Source: Climacteris rufus
Taxonomy: Eukaryota > Chordata > Aves > Passeriformes > Climacteridae
Assembly: GCA_013398175.1 (NCBI GenBank)
Contig: VZRZ01006168.1
Span: 460 to 64,459, forward strand
DNA length: 64,000 bases
Direction of reading: 5' to 3'
Shown: one piece after another, positions 1 through 13,530 of the stretch
How positions within the stretch are numbered: position 1 is the stretch's first letter
Layout of the letters: each line of letters opens with the position of its first letter
Translations under genes and position numbers: made by a program
The notes under the pieces: generated by a model
What the model was told of the DNA's origin: nothing
Seen by the model: only the letters and a program-made list of their open reading frames with translations
Databases searched by the model: none

Positions 1-2
1 CT

Positions 3-209
3 TGTGTGTCCACAGATGCTGGGGTGCGCTGGGTACCTGCAAAGTGTGTTCATCCTGACCTGCAACCGCAGAGGAGAAATCCAGCCGACAGGCAGGGTGG
101 AGACCATGACCAAAATGAAAGTCATCAAATGGATGGGACATGGGGAGATGACTCAGATGCAGATGATGTGGGTGATCGTTTCCATGGGCCTTCCAAAAGC
201 AGAGACTGA
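3..209 (+). CDS. ERV pol 3' end: integrase C-terminal fragment (partial)
   Basis: An open frame enters from the window edge and stops with TGA at 207-209 (68 codons visible). Near its start it carries the WVPAK..VHPD arrangement typical of the C-terminal SH3-like DNA-binding domain of retroviral integrases. An acidic, polar tail follows (GDDSDADD). In the family this domain helps integrase hold viral DNA ends and target DNA in the nucleus. The frame ends only 49 nt before an LTR start, with a purine tract between them, so no env gene lies between pol and the 3' LTR. The catalytic core would lie left of the window. The assignment rests on this short motif plus the LTR context. Whether the whole element is intact cannot be judged. 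Confidence 0.6.
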   Translation, partial: CVSTDAGVRWVPAKCVHPDLQPQRRNPADRQGGDHDQNESHQMDGTWGDDSDADDVGDRFHGPSKSRD

Positions 210-242
210 ATATTGTTCATTTTCCTTTTTTTCTTTTTTAAT

Positions 243-257
243 GAAAAAAGGGTGAGA
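243..257 (+). other. polypurine tract of the ERV
   Basis: A run of purines with one T (GAAAAAAGGGTGAGA) sits directly against the TG of the LTR at 258. In retroviruses this is where plus-strand DNA synthesis is primed, so its position marks the following LTR as a 3' LTR and sets its left edge. Confidence 0.6.
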
Positions 258-564
258 TGTTGCCCTGACTTTTGCAGTTCTGGATGTCATAATTCTTTTG
301 TAACTAGTTTCTCACACATTCTCTGTAAACATAGCCATGTTATTGTAATGGTATCGTTTTGTTTACATTCCTTTCTCCTGGGCACAGAGGTTTGATGGAC
401 ATTTCCTTTGACCAGTGTGATTGAGGGATGACGAGCTGTTCCCTCCAATGCATAGTGATTTCTAAAATGCATATAAAATAAACCGGGTCGGTCTCGCCCG
501 GCAGTTGCTTCTTGCTCTCTGAACAGGTGTCTCTGTCTCCTTCTTTTGTATCGTTACTGCGACA
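258..564 (+). mobile_element. 3' LTR of a class-II-like avian ERV
   Basis: This 307-bp LTR begins TGTTGCCC and ends TGCGACA. It has TATAAAA at 472-478, a poly(A) signal AATAAA at 477-482, and directly after it a CCGGG...CCCGG hairpin (483-501) as expected in an R region. It is clearly the same family and orientation as the solo LTR at 56760-57081, aligning over its whole length with scattered substitutions. The upstream integrase fragment and polypurine tract show it is a 3' LTR rather than a solo LTR. The 6 bases after it (GACTCA) cannot be matched because the 5' flank of the provirus is outside the window. Confidence 0.75.
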
Positions 565-1965
565 GACTCAGACACACACACAGAAATTACTTCAGCAAGA
601 CTTAGATGTCCGAACAGGGTCAGTGCAGTTGCTTGCTTAGACAGGCTGTCTGTTTCACTTTTACATCAAATGCAAATTACACATCCCTTTATTCTTTCAA
701 AATGCAATGACTTTACCATTATAATTGCTTAAAGCTAGCAGATTTTGCAATCAGTGTGAAGGTCTTTACCTAAGACCATATAAGTGGCTTACTGAGTAAA
801 AGCTAATTTAAAGACTGTGAATGCCCAATGAATGCAAAGTTTCAAAGTAAAAGACAAAGTTAGTTGGATAAGAACAGTGGGATTTTTGCATCCCACTGAC
901 CTATTTTTGCTGTGAAGTCATTTGAATAAGTTCATAAATCTAGTCCTAATTTTTTGCCACCGTTGTGAAAGAATTTTGATTAAAAAGCTTTACTAAGAAT
1001 GGTTTCGGATTAAAGTACGATTGCACTTATTAAGATTCTTTTTAATATTTGATTTTCACAAGTGATGTGGAGGAAATTTTAATTTTAATGCCATTACTGA
1101 GAAAGGATTTTCAGAAGGGAGAAATAAGTTATTATAACAGAAACTTACCGGTCCCACAGGGTAGTATAACAATATAGAGTTGGGACCTTATTGGAACAAG
1201 TCATTAATTACTCTGAAAGGATATTAAAACCTGAGTTATGAAAATGAGACCTGTTGCAATCACACAAGATAAAAAGGAGATGGTAGACTAGCCTGTGGCA
1301 GAAGGTCCTTTGTTCTTACAGTTAAATTCTTAAAACACAGCCCATTACTTCAATAAATTGAATAAATCTTGTCAGAAGATGTGAACTGTCTTTAGAAATA
1401 CCTTCACAGAACGTCTTCCTTGTAAAGACTAATGTCATCTAGTGATCATAGCTTACCAGACTTAAGGTGGCAGCTCTTGTGTGTGCAGCTGAGGTTAGGT
1501 TGTTTAAATTAAATGGAACTACTGATTTCAAGTTCTACTGAAGACAAACGGGCATAGTTTTTAAAGAAATGTCATGAAGCTAGTTTGGGTTTTTTTTCCT
1601 TAACTCAGAAGTTGAACTAGTGTCCTTCAAACTTTGACCAACATTTCTATTGACCTCAGAATCTCTATTTGCACTTTTACTATTTATCTGGAAAGAGGTA
1701 GACAGTGGAATTTCTTGAACTACAGATAAAACATTTTAATGCTTATATTGCTGCCACTTCACCTGTTACCTTGCAGCCCTCGCAAAGATTTAAAGTTAAA
1801 ATCCTGAGACATAGACATACAGACATAAGAAAATCCTGGATTTAAATTAAAATATATATTCTCAACAGATATTCAGGCTCTACAAGATGTCAAATGATAA
1901 AGAATTCACACCTTTCTATGGTGCATTATTCCAATGATTAATCACCTTCACAGCAAGAAAAGGCC
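565..1965. other. AT-rich non-coding DNA, nothing recognised
   Basis: No ORF of note, no known repeat and no structured RNA was recognised. The base composition is typical of the unique DNA in this window. Confidence 0.5.
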
Positions 1966-2347
1966 ATACCTAAAATCCTGTATCCAGCTTTGGGCCCCTC
2001 ACTTAAAGAAAGACATTGAGGTGCTGGAGCATGTCCAGAGAAGGACAATGAAGCTGGTGAGGGGTCTGGGGCACTAGTCTGATGAGCAGCAGCTGAGGGA
2101 GCTGGGGATGTTTAGCCTGGAGAAAAGGAGGCTCAGGGAGACCTCTGCAACTACCTGAAAGGAGCTTGTAGCAAGGTGGGGGTCAGTTTCCTCTCCCAGG
2201 TGAAAAGTGACAGGACAAGAGGAAATGATGAATGATGTCAAGATGTGCCATGGAAGGTTCAGGCTGGACATCAAGAATGCATTGGATAACAGGCTGTTCA
2301 GAGAGGTGGTGGTGGTCTTTTGCAACCTTAATGTTTCTATGATTCTA
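1966..2347 (+). mobile_element. CR1 LINE 3' fragment
   Basis: A 5'-truncated CR1 copy of about 380 bp. It holds the end of the reverse-transcriptase reading frame (the stretch reading as TLGPSLKKDIEVLEHVQRRT-like, then the FSLEKRRL region). The 3' untranslated part follows, with CAACCTTAATG and the ATTCTA tail at 2338-2346. Several frameshifts and an internal deletion near the 3' end make it dead. CR1 elements are the dominant LINE of birds and are copied by target-primed reverse transcription, which explains the missing 5' part. Confidence 0.85.
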
Positions 2348-5300
2348 CTCTAAGTGTTATTTATAGACAACACATTTTCACTACTTTGAGTTTTATGTAC
2401 TTTTAAAGCATGAGAATAAACTTTGCATATAAATAATGTATGATATAGATACGAAAACCTGCAATAATAGAAAATGCAATAATCTAAAAAAAGGTTAAGA
2501 AGATTATCATTGTCCTGTTTCTCATTTGAATATATAGATATTTTGAAGTCCTTACCCAAGCAAAAATTCTGATATATATTTCATCTGATAAAAGCCCAGA
2601 GTAGAAGGATAAGCACTAATATTATGGAAACAATCATGCCGATGGAAAATTTCAGATAAGTTCAATATAGTCTGTATCACCTTAGTTGTGGATAACAGAA
2701 GAAAGCTCATTACAGGACAGATTTTTTATGATGATAAGGAAAAATGCTTACTTAGTAGATACATCAAAAGCAAAAGACTGGTTAACCCTGCGCTATAGAA
2801 ACACTGAAAAGTGGGTTTGCACTCTTTCTTCCTCTAGACTTTAGTATAAGGTATGCTGAGAAAAGAAAAACAAGATTGTTTTGACGTTGTGTGCTACAAC
2901 AGGAATTTAGAAATGATTGTAAGGAGGAATACTTACGCATTTCAGTATCCAAGCCTCAGTATGGTAAGAAAATTTAACATTGAGTCATTGCTTCATAATT
3001 TCAGAATAATTTCCTTATATTAAAATGAATAATCAAAGGTGGAATAAAGACATTCAGTATTATTAATTTTAGAACAATTATTTTCTCCTAGTACTACAGG
3101 AAAACTAGAATTCTCACAAAATATTCCTGAATACAAAAAAAATATCATTAAGTTTAAGTGTAGGAAAATTATGAGATGTATCTTTCCAGAGAACTTCCTA
3201 GAACACATTGAATTTTCTAGAAGCTCTTTAACAATTTTTTTAATATAGTTACATTAGAGATCTCATAATTAATTAATCAAAGTAAGCTCATTTAAATTTC
3301 TCCAACATTTTTAATCATCAAGTTTTAAAATAAAAATGCATGTAGACACTTAAATTTAAATTGAAAATTTTGAATCTAAGTAAAAACTAAGACCTTATAG
3401 AACATTTATTCCCCCATCTTCAAAAACTCCTAAACAGGATCTGAAAATGGCTTCAAAACTTAAATGCTAAAACTGTGTAATGTCAAGAGGTTAAGTAGTT
3501 TTGTGGTCCAGTTAATGGTTCCTTTTTCAATTATGAAAAAAGTCTCAAAACTACGCTTGGTCAATTTAGTGTAAACCTTAATTTCATAACCACATAGAGA
3601 AAGGTGCTTAGCTTCCTTGCAGAACTAAGAGATTTTAAGATAAATTAGTATGTTATAGATACGTGTATTTTATACAAGGCTATATATGTGTGTATATTGG
3701 CATAGGCACACATGCACATAACTACACAGAGAATGACTTCCTAACCTACCAAAGATTTGTAGTTCTCAGTTTTGAAAAAGAAGTCAAGTTAGAAGACCAG
3801 GCTACCACTCTCTTCTTCATGCTTTGAAGGTGACTTTGTGACTTTTCTTTCTAGTTGAACATAGTTTTCTTGATCTTTGCCATGGCTGTTGCATTAATCA
3901 CCTGTGATCCACACAGGTATTTTTGCAGCATGGTCTTCAACTCCATGTCATGTTATTTACTGTGGCAGTAAGGGATGTTTTTGTTCCCCTAAAAGAGGAA
4001 CCAGAAGTGATCTTCACAGCTGTCCTGTGACACACATCACAGCTGACTAGTGAGTAAAATAAACTTTATGAAAGTTGAGAATACAAATTGTATGACTACT
4101 TGTGAATTTGGTAGTACAGGTCTTTTCATTACTTTAAAGAAAAGAATGTTGAAAGAATGCAGAACTATAAATACAAATATGTCAATTTGTTTTTATGCCT
4201 TATTTGCTGGTTACATTTGTCATGAAGCAAGAAAGAAATAATATTTAGCAAAGTTTTATTTGAATCTCTGGTTCTCATTACTTTAGCTAATGTCTAGAAA
4301 GAAAAAAAGCCAAATCTCAACGATCCAACAGTGCTCTCTGGTGGTGTGAAACAAAGGCATTGTATCCTCTGTAAAAAAATTACATAAGTCCACTACACAA
4401 GTCCTTGAAGACAGATAAGTGACAGGAACTCTCAACATGTTCGCTTATGATAAGAAAAATAGAGCAATAAACAACTTTAAAACCACCAAGGCATGAAATG
4501 TGAAACCTGGCTTAGTAAAGCAACGTAAATAAAAATATTAAAAATAATATTTCTTGTCCAGCAGATGTTTTAGACTCTTAATGTTCACAAAAAACATATT
4601 TCTTCACCATGCAATGCTTATCCAAAAAGTGAGAGAAATATATTGCATATTATTATATTTTATCCTGAAATAATTTTGAATATTAAGAAACACTTTTTGG
4701 TTTAAATTTTATTCTCTTTATGTGGGGGAAAAAAATAGTTAAGGGAAATAGAATGGAGAGGTGAAAGAGTAATTATAAACCAGAATCATTAAGCGGCCGA
4801 GTTCAAAACGGTTTCCTTTGCTGTTTCACACAAAGATTGTGTCTTGGATTTTCTTTATATTTTTACAAACACAGCTAGATTTTATCCATACCAACGAACT
4901 ATTTTTAGGTCACCATGTATTGTACTCCTTAAATTTTCCTTTTCTATTTTGTTTGTTTTTTTTAATTTCCTGTGCTAGATTTTTTTTTCTTTTTTTTTTA
5001 ACCTTTGAAGTCTTGGTGACTTAACGTATTGTGTAGCAATATAGTAAGTAAAGGACAAGACAGAAAATACAGTTTTACGGAATATAGCCAAAATCCCTGA
5101 TCACAAAGATATTTACAGTATTGACAAATTTCTGATATGTAGTTTTACTGTGGTTAAAGAAAAAACAATTTAATGCTTTCAGTGATTTCTGAGATCAGAG
5201 TTATTCTGAAGTTCTTCCATATTATTTGAAACAAATATGTTTAGCTCCAGTTATTGAAACACTAGAAATATTAATATTGATACTGCTGAAGTGTTAAAAG

Positions 5301-6094
5301 GTATGGAGAAAGTGTTGGCCAGATAAAGATGAAACACCCAAGAATGTTAACAGGAATATTCCAGATACAGAGAATAGAACTGGTTATGCTGTTCATAAGA
5401 ATCATGCCTTCTACATATAACAAGATAGAACTTGAGTTTCTAGAGCTACAGGAGTAAAAGAGGTGCATGCAAAAACTTTTTCTGCAAGGAACAGGGAGAA
5501 TGAGTCTGTATTGGACTAAGTATCTCAAGTAAAACACCAATATAGGTATATGGAAAAGATAAACATTCATTGTGAATCTGATTTTGAATTACAGAAAAAA
5601 GTGTGCAAGACTTCCTAAAAGCAAAATTGAACTCCATTTTTTTCCTACAGTATTTGTTATCTCAAAAGCTTTCAAGGCACACTTTTGTTTCAGTGAACTA
5701 CAGATTGTGCCATAGAACCTGAACAATTAGAACCTTTTGAAAACTGCTGGAAAATGGATAAGAATTATGCAAATTAATTTTCTTGAAATATGTATTTTAA
5801 CTGATAAGTCATACTTTAGAAATGTCTCTTCATACCAAATCTTCATTTATTTCAGGCTATTAACTTTTTGGATAGGTGGGGAGTAGATGAATGAAATCTT
5901 GGAGAAGAGTAAAATTTCACTGTCATAAAGTCTTTTTTTTTAAGCTGGTCTTAAAAAAAAAAAAAAGAAAAAGAAAAAACCTTTTATTTGTTTTTAATTT
6001 TTAATTTTACTTAGATGTGAAAATTATTCTGACTATATGCATAGTTCTTAATTCTTTTTTGCTGTGAAGGTATAACTTTTCCATAAAAGACATA
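2348..6094. other. AT-rich non-coding DNA
   Basis: No gene recognised. ORFs here are short and AT-driven (for example the 99-codon minus frame at 5271-5570, without any motif). Homopolymer-rich stretches occur at 4950-5000 and 5933-5985. A small inverted repeat (ACCTGTG/CACAGGT) lies at about 3900-3918. Confidence 0.5.
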
Positions 6095-6363
6095 TGTAGT
6101 GGCGAGGGACAATAACGAGACAGCACACAGCTTGGTTCACAGAGATCCAGAGATCCAGCCAGCGAGCCCTGTTTATTGTATTGTCCTTTTTATACAGTAG
6201 GAAGCCAGGTATATGATTGGCTAGGTTCTACACCACCCTAATCCAAACATATCATACCCAGACAACAACAACAGGTGGTTTATCTTATTGTTTTTCATAC
6301 CTCCCATGGGAAAGAAGGATTTTCTCACAAGCAGCCCCAAGGGGCAAGCCTTGGGCCGTTACA
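6095..6363 (-). mobile_element. solo LTR, ERV family A
   Basis: A 269-bp element running TGTAGTGG...GTTACA on the + strand. Read on the minus strand it has a TATA-like box (TATAAAAA) followed by AATAAA about 15 bp on, so transcription would run leftward. It is the same family and orientation as 52819-53097: shared blocks include the GTTTATTGTATTGTCC and CACAAGCAGCCCC stretches. The flanks GACATA and CGCATA match at 4 of 6 positions, which would fit an aged 6-bp target duplication. No internal retroviral sequence is present, so it is a recombined solo LTR. Confidence 0.7.
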
Positions 6364-7975
6364 CGCATAGGATGAATTTCATATTTATCTTTCTGTTTCA
6401 ATGAGAATTGGTCATTTCAATAACAACAAGGTGGAGACTGACTTGACTAAACATCGTCTGCTGCCATATGGGCTTGTCCAAGGAGAGGCTATCTGTTTTG
6501 TCCTTTCCTGCCATCCAGAAAACTGCAAACCCTATTTTTGCCAGCCCTGATCGGATGCTTTTGGGTATCCTGGGGCACATAAGTGCTTGTGTTTAGCCAA
6601 CCGACTCGAGTCTTATTATCATACAGATAGTGATTTTAGCAAGTTACTGTGGAATGTAGGAAAAAAAATCCAGGGAAGTATTAATTTTTTTGAAAGTTTC
6701 TTCATCTTATATTTTGTGGTGAAATATAATGTACTGCCTCTATGAAAAGACAGAGGTAGGAACACCTTTCCAAAATGTTTTGTGAGGATGAGGAAATGCT
6801 ATTGTGGTATTTACTTATATGGAATATTACACGTTCAGATTCAAATAAAACTGAATGACGAAGTTAGGTACAGATGTTTCCAGTAAAAACATACAAGTAC
6901 ATTTTTGTCAGAACTAGCCTGCAAAAACACATTTACCAGTCATTAGTCTGAAGATTGAGTGGGGTTGGTGATAGTCACAGTCAAGGACTACAGTCTGTGA
7001 AAAGCAAAGGATTTAAAAGGGGCAACTGTTTGAATAATTAGGACTGTCTTACTATGTTTGCCTCTGTTATCTAGAGTTGTGTTTTCAGTGTGATAAGATC
7101 ATGTCCTTCCTAAAACTCAGTGATATTAGTGGGGAAATAATATGAAGGGGGAAATTCTGCTTCAGAAAAACATCAGGGAATATTTAATTTTAATGAACTC
7201 GTTTGTTTGTTTCATTGTGGTAGTGTGCATTTTTGGGGGGAAGATGGTGGTAAAACTTGTGATATGCAGAAAAAAGAACAAGAAAGGAGCAGAAATGGGA
7301 GTAATAGCTTAGGAAAGAGTGTTCTGAAATTAGTATTTGTCATGCAAGTTAATAACAGAGAGTATAAAATGTCAGTGGAAAAGTCAAGGTGCTATGGAGA
7401 TTCTGAATTGCACAGGATCTACGCAAATACTTATGGTACACTTTATGATAAAATATTGTAACAGCATTGAAAATAGTGTATCATTCCTCCCTCATCCTCT
7501 GATGAAATAGAATACAATGAATCAGCCTAAGGCTAGATAATATTTCATTTACATTAAAAAGGTTTAGAAAAAAGATCAACACAAGAGATAAAGAAAAGAC
7601 AGAAGAGGGGAGGCGAAAACAACAAAGTGAATCTTTGTTTGTGATAAGATATGTATGTCAGTGAAACTTAATTCCTAATGCAGAGAAAAATCTGGGAAAC
7701 AAGGATATAAATGAATTAAAACAAGAGAGTGTCAATGTTAAAGAAATGAAGAGTGTGAATTGAAAATTTTCTTTGCAAGATAATTTCCCAAAGGTAGGGA
7801 AAATACTAGATAGATTGTCAATATCCTATTTGTTTAATATTTTACACTTTTCCAGTTCGTTTCATACTTTATAATCAATAAATCAATTTCTGATATGAAA
7901 AAAATCCACTAATTTTTCAACTAAAAGTCATGCTGAATTTAAAAACAAGTTAAAGCAACAGTTTTAACTTGGAAT
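6364..7975. other. AT-rich non-coding DNA
   Basis: Nothing recognised. The 84-codon ORF at 7207-7461 has no signal, domain or biased codon pattern. Confidence 0.45.
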
Positions 7976-7979
7976 AAAT

Positions 7980-9150
7980 TTCCAGGGCTCATTTGGTCCA
8001 GACTTCTGTTGAAACCAGGGCCTCAAGTTAGTTTTTCCAGGGCCCTTTTCCATCTCCTTGTCAGGCTGAATCTTGAGTGTTTCTGGAGAGAGAGGTTCCA
8101 TCATTTCTCCAAGCAACATATGACAGTGATTCATTGTTGTCACAATGAAACATTCATTATGTTCACACAGAATTTCCCTTAATGCAACTTGTGCCTATGG
8201 ATTTTTGTCCTGTCACTGTGAATCCTTGTGAAGATATTCATCCATCTTCTTTGTAACTGCCTTTTCCTTAATAAGTGTGATGGAGTACGGTTCCCCTCCT
8301 TCTACACCAGATCAGAGACTTCTCAAGGTGGAACAGACCCAGTTCCTTCAACTTTGTTCTTCATGTGTTCCCAAGCTATCTCATAATCTTGGCAGTCATC
8401 TGTTGGTCCCTATGGATATATCAATGCTCTCTTAAACTAGAAGGATCAGGACAGTTTACTTTCCCATGTGTGGCATGGCACATGTTGAGTAGTGTGGAAT
8501 AATCATAATCCACAGTCTGCTGGTACAATCATTCAAATGGACACCTGGAAGCTATTCCCTTTCCTTGCTGCCAAGACACACTTCTGAGTCATATTGAGTC
8601 CAAGGAACCCCAGGACCTTTTAGTCAGATTTGCTTCTCAGCCATCAGTTCCTAACCTTTAAATACAGAGATTATAATTATTCTGTCCCCAGTGCAGGATT
8701 TCACATTTGCTTTTTCTTTAATTTTTACGGTGTTCTTGCTGGTCTGTCTTCCAGCCTGCAGAGATCTCACTGAGTGTAACGCGTCTGTCCAGGCTCATGT
8801 ACTTCTCAATTTGTTGCCATCCACAAACTTAGTGTGTATTCAGTCCTGACATTAAGATTGGTCATGAAGATATTTAATGGTATGGGAAACAGTACTGATC
8901 CCAAGGAACTCCACTTGTCTGATTGTGAGTCACTAACAACCACCACACTTCGAGTTCAACAGTTTAGTCACTTTTCCACGTACTTTGCTATTCCTCTGTC
9001 CAGTGCATATCTTAGCAGCTCATTAGCAAGGAAACTGTGTGGGAAACCAGATCAAATGCCTTGTTAAACTCATGGCAGTTCATATCCCCAACTCTTCCCT
9101 CATCCACAGAGCTAGTTGTTTAACCATAGAAGGCAATTATGTAGAGATCA
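7980..9150 (-). mobile_element. old, decayed CR1 LINE (RT region and 3' part)
   Basis: Read on the minus strand, this roughly 1.15-kb stretch follows the order of CR1 ORF2 and 3' UTR. On the + strand it shows the known antisense landmarks. These are the ACAAACTTAGTG block near 8825, the GATATTTAATGGTATGGGAAACAGTACTGATCCCAAGG region at about 8869-8905, the AATGCCTTGTTAAACTC block near 9055, and the CCCAGGACC and GTGCAGGATTT blocks at 8609 and 8690. Many stops and indels show it is an old copy. Both edges are approximate. Confidence 0.7.
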
Positions 9151-12100
9151 AAAAATATTTATTTTAATCAGGTATTATTATCATGAATTTTAATCATTCA
9201 ATGATGATCTGAATTATCTGACTTAATTACCTGATTATGCTATGTTTAAGTATTTCTATGACCTTTTCATATCCAATTTTCATATCTAAAATTAATTAAA
9301 TACTTCTATCTTGAGGTAACCTTTAACAATGTGAGATCACTTGCATTACACAATTTGCCTAGTTAATTTAAAACTGAGATTTTAAATGTAGGTCACAGAA
9401 TACTTGTCAATAAAGCTGTATTGTTTCGTTTCTTTTTCTTTTTACACATCCTAAATGCTGAATATAAAGTTAAGGTTTATCATACATTAAAAATCATATA
9501 CCTTTTTATGACAAGTATACTTGTTCGTGTGTTTCCATGTTCTTGAAGGCTTGAATATTTAGTTAAAATATTTTATCTAAATGATAATTTTTTCAAAACT
9601 TGCATATATATACACTTCCTCTGAGCTAGCCTTGCATGTCCAGTTTTAAAAATGGAGTATAATTTGCAGCTACCAATCACTTTCACTTCAGTATTTTTCC
9701 TTTTGATTCTATTGAACTTTTTGTTGCTGAAAAACCTTGGTTTGATTACAGTGAAAATAGTGAAATAACTTGTAATGGAAACATAGCTTATATTGAAATT
9801 ATGGTGATAATGGAAGAGTTAGGAATAGCATGAGCTAAGAAGCATCACTAAAATTCCTCAGAGTTCCTCTTTTAGTCTGTAAGCTAACCTGTTGCTTAAG
9901 CATGTGTTTAACTTTTACTCAATGCTTAGGTAAAAATCTGCAAGACGTTAAAGAGATTAAGGATCTTTTTTCTTTCAAAATCCTGTTCTGAATTTGTAGT
10001 CATTTTGTTATGACTGGCAAAAGAATAAGTGGATGGAAGTGTGTATTTTGTCAGAGGCATGTATTTGCTTTTCCAGTTGAGGAATTAAGGAACTTGTCAC
10101 AAAATTTTCTCTCACTAAACATCTCTTCAGAAAGGTGTGTTAAGTAAATCACAATGCTCTACAATACTTAATCTCAACTGAATATGATCTAGAAACGAGG
10201 AGGAATTTTTTTACCTGCCTCTACAGGAATGAAATATCAAATAATAACTTAAATATATCTACTATAATTTGCCTAAGGTCTGAATCTGGTGGGGCTAGGT
10301 CTCTTAGGTCTATGCAGCAAACATAATTGTTTATTGCAGTCTTCGGAATATGACAGTTTCCTCTATGTTGAATTCTGAAGGCAAGTTTAATATTTTGATT
10401 AATGTCATGAAGCTGGGATGTTTTAGTCTGAATGTTAAAATAATTCTACTTAAAATTGCTTAGTAATATCACGAGACTATGAAGATTAAGAATAGAAGAA
10501 CATGATATTTCATCTTTTTGTGCCATATTGCTTCTGATCATTCCCAAACAGTTCTATAAAAGCTGGAAAGTTGACCTAACCATTTTGTTATTTTTATCAC
10601 TTGGGAAGACAAGCACAGATCTTTGAAGTACTGTGTTCAGTGTACAGACACCTCAAGAAGTAAAGATCTCAAGAGGTCAAGAACAGAATGAATATGATGT
10701 TTTATTGTTTTGTATAGTTTCAAAATGCTCTATGTTTTACATGAACTACTGTATTTATTATATATCATCCCTATTTACTCTTTCTTCTATGAATAACTTC
10801 TGAATCCTTCCTTTTATACCTACTATTTATGTATTTGAAGATAATTGTATCAGTTGTCTTCAAACTCAACAAACCCCCATCTTCCACTGATTCCTGGGTA
10901 ATGGTGTTTTCATTGCTTACCCTCAGTCATTTTCATTGCTTGTCTCTTGGTATTCTCCAGCAAGCTTCTTTCTTGAAGTGCTATGCTCAAAGTAGGCAAA
11001 GTGTTTCAGGTGAGGGAGTACTGCTGCTAGTAGATTAAGAACCACTCCCTGTGGCATGGTTCCTACAGCTCTATTTTTTTCAAATGCTAAGAAAACTGCT
11101 TTGAGCATGGTTAAGTTCTCTTTACATTGTTCTGCATCCTACTCTGCAGCTTTGCAAGCCTTCTATTTATCCAGTCATTCCTATGTTGTATTTTTTCAAG
11201 GAATTCTTCTTATGTGTGTTAGAGACCTTGTCCTTATGGACAGAATAATTTCATTTTTTTTCCAGAACACTTTCAAAATATTAAATATAGTTTGAAATGT
11301 TATGTTTGTGTTATGATGTGCTTCTAGTCCCACTCTGCTTAAGATAAGCTGAAAACTTGAAAGTCAAAATATATGTCATTAATTGAAAAGTAACTAGTAC
11401 TGAATTTAAACCAGCTTTCTGTTGAATTGAAGAAATCATATTGTATCTTAAAAAAGATCCAACATATTATCTCTTGTCAGTCAGTGGACAGTAAGAGTCA
11501 GCAATCAATAAAAATACTAAGGAAAGCAGATGATGATTTTTTTCCACAAAATCTCCTCTAATGTTCACTCAGCTGTCATTTAGAGATTTCCTGTTGCATT
11601 CTTGTGGTCTAACATGACATGACAAATGAAAATTAAGAGAATCTTCAACAGTACATTGTAAACATCGGAAGAATTCCCTTTCATTTTCTGTATTGAGATC
11701 CACTAATATAAAAAAAAATGCAGGGTTTCTGAGGCACTCCACAAATTTCTGAGGGCTGTTTGCCAACATTTATTCTTAGAAAGAGTTTGAATGAATTCCA
11801 GATTTCTCATTTTCTTATAGAGTATTACAGACTCTGCGTGAACATCAAAGACATCTGTGAAAAACTGATAATAAATACCAACCTTTTATGTAGTATAATT
11901 ACTGAAAAGCATAATTATATTTTTCAGTCCATCTCCTGATGACTGTCACATATTTTTGTTTTTCCCTTATGAGAGCTGAATTAAAAAAAAACCAAAAACA
12001 TAAATAATTGAACCCTGTGATTTCTGTGAATAATTTCAAATTATTTGAAGGCAGTATAAATTTTCTCATTAGCTTAGACATATTGGTCACAGTTCATACT

Positions 12101-13060
12101 GGACTGGCTTTGAGGATATTTTCCTTTCCTTTGGAATTCCTTTTAGACATCAGCAGTATAAGGCAGCATTTACCATCAGGCAATTATTCAAAATTCGAAT
12201 TTAAACTGATTGCAAATGGGAAGTCTCTGCTGTCCATTCCGAAAAAATTGTTGCCTTGGCTGAAGTATTACCTGAAATAAAGAACAATTTCTGATCATCT
12301 GGGAAAAGGACACACCATACCTTAAAGACAAGGGCAGAATGAAGGTTGTATTAGCACCATTTTCTTCCATAAATAACAGATTAATATAAGAACAAAACAC
12401 TTAATAATGAAGTTCTTGATTCAGTACAAAAAAGGATACAAAAATCACTGCATTCCTCTTTTTCTTTTTTAAATTTTATTTTATATTGATGTGAAGAGCC
12501 ATAAAGAAGGAATTCCTCTTTATAAGGAAAAATACTGAATAAAATATGTTTGCTGAAATACCAAGAGCGAAAATAACCGCCAGACTGGAACTGTGAGCAT
12601 GGGAATTAGGCCTAGGAATCAGAAAAATCCTTTGGTAGTGCAGCTAGTACCTCTCAAGTACAGTTGGGTACCTAGAAACATCCTAGATACATCCTGAGAT
12701 ACCATCAATAAACCAAAAACCAGAGAACTGTAATAGCGACTTATAGTCTGAAAAGATGAAAAATAGTGAAAAGGGGAAAACATTATGAGAAAGTAAGAAT
12801 TAGTAACAGCCATTGGCTGTTCTAAATGCAAGAACAGGAAAACAGTCTGGAAAAATAAAAAGTTTATCCCATATACCAGAAAATACCATTATCTATTGGG
12901 TTCTGAGTGAAAAAAATATAAATTGACACATCTGTTGGCTGCTTGAAGTGGTAGTGTCCTGTGACCTCTTATGTCTCTACAATATAATGATTTATTTTTC
13001 ATGAAAATTGGAGCTTCTCTTTCTAAGAACTCCCTGTGCTGCATATAAATTTCCCTTTCC
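9151..13060. other. AT-rich non-coding DNA
   Basis: No gene or repeat recognised. Poly-T and TA-rich stretches are scattered through it. Short ORFs at 10829-11295 and 12008-12280 lack any motif. Confidence 0.45.
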
Positions 13061-13530
13061 TCAAAAGGTCTGTGTGAACTTTTAACGAGGTCTTAAGCCC
13101 TCACTGGGAACACCCAACTGACTCCAAACTCCATGATGTGGATTGGTTCCACTTTGGGACTTCCCCTGGGGTTGGTTCAGTTAGTCCTCCCACTTCTGGG
13201 ACAGCTGAGTCTCCTCTGGGTTTGGTCCCCTTCTGTAATCTGTATAATGCATTTACTATTGTGTATATTCATAGAAGTAAACTATTATATTTGCTGTTAC
13301 ATTATTGATAATTTGTTTTACTACTGATAAATTTGTAATAACCTGTAATTTTATAAATTGTTGTTGTTGCAATTATTAATTCCCGCTATTATTAATTGCT
13401 GCAATACTGTTGATTGTTGCTTTTATTGTTTACTGCCACATTATTTATTGCTAATAATAAAATAGCAGAATGTATTTATATATATATATCTGCTGTATTA
13501 ATATTATATATACTTGCCAGTGGTGAGGGT
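13060..13530. repeat. possible old LTR-like or AT-microsatellite block
   Basis: A GC-richer 150-bp stretch (13080-13235) is followed by about 270 bp of TTATTG/TTGTTG/TAATAA-type simple sequence ending in a (TA)n run near 13478-13490. Some avian LTRs have a similar layout, but no clear ends or duplication are seen, so this is only a possibility. Confidence 0.25.

Noticed and set aside
5271..5570. 99-codon minus ORF
   Set aside because: Hydrophobic and AT-driven, with no signal of a gene.
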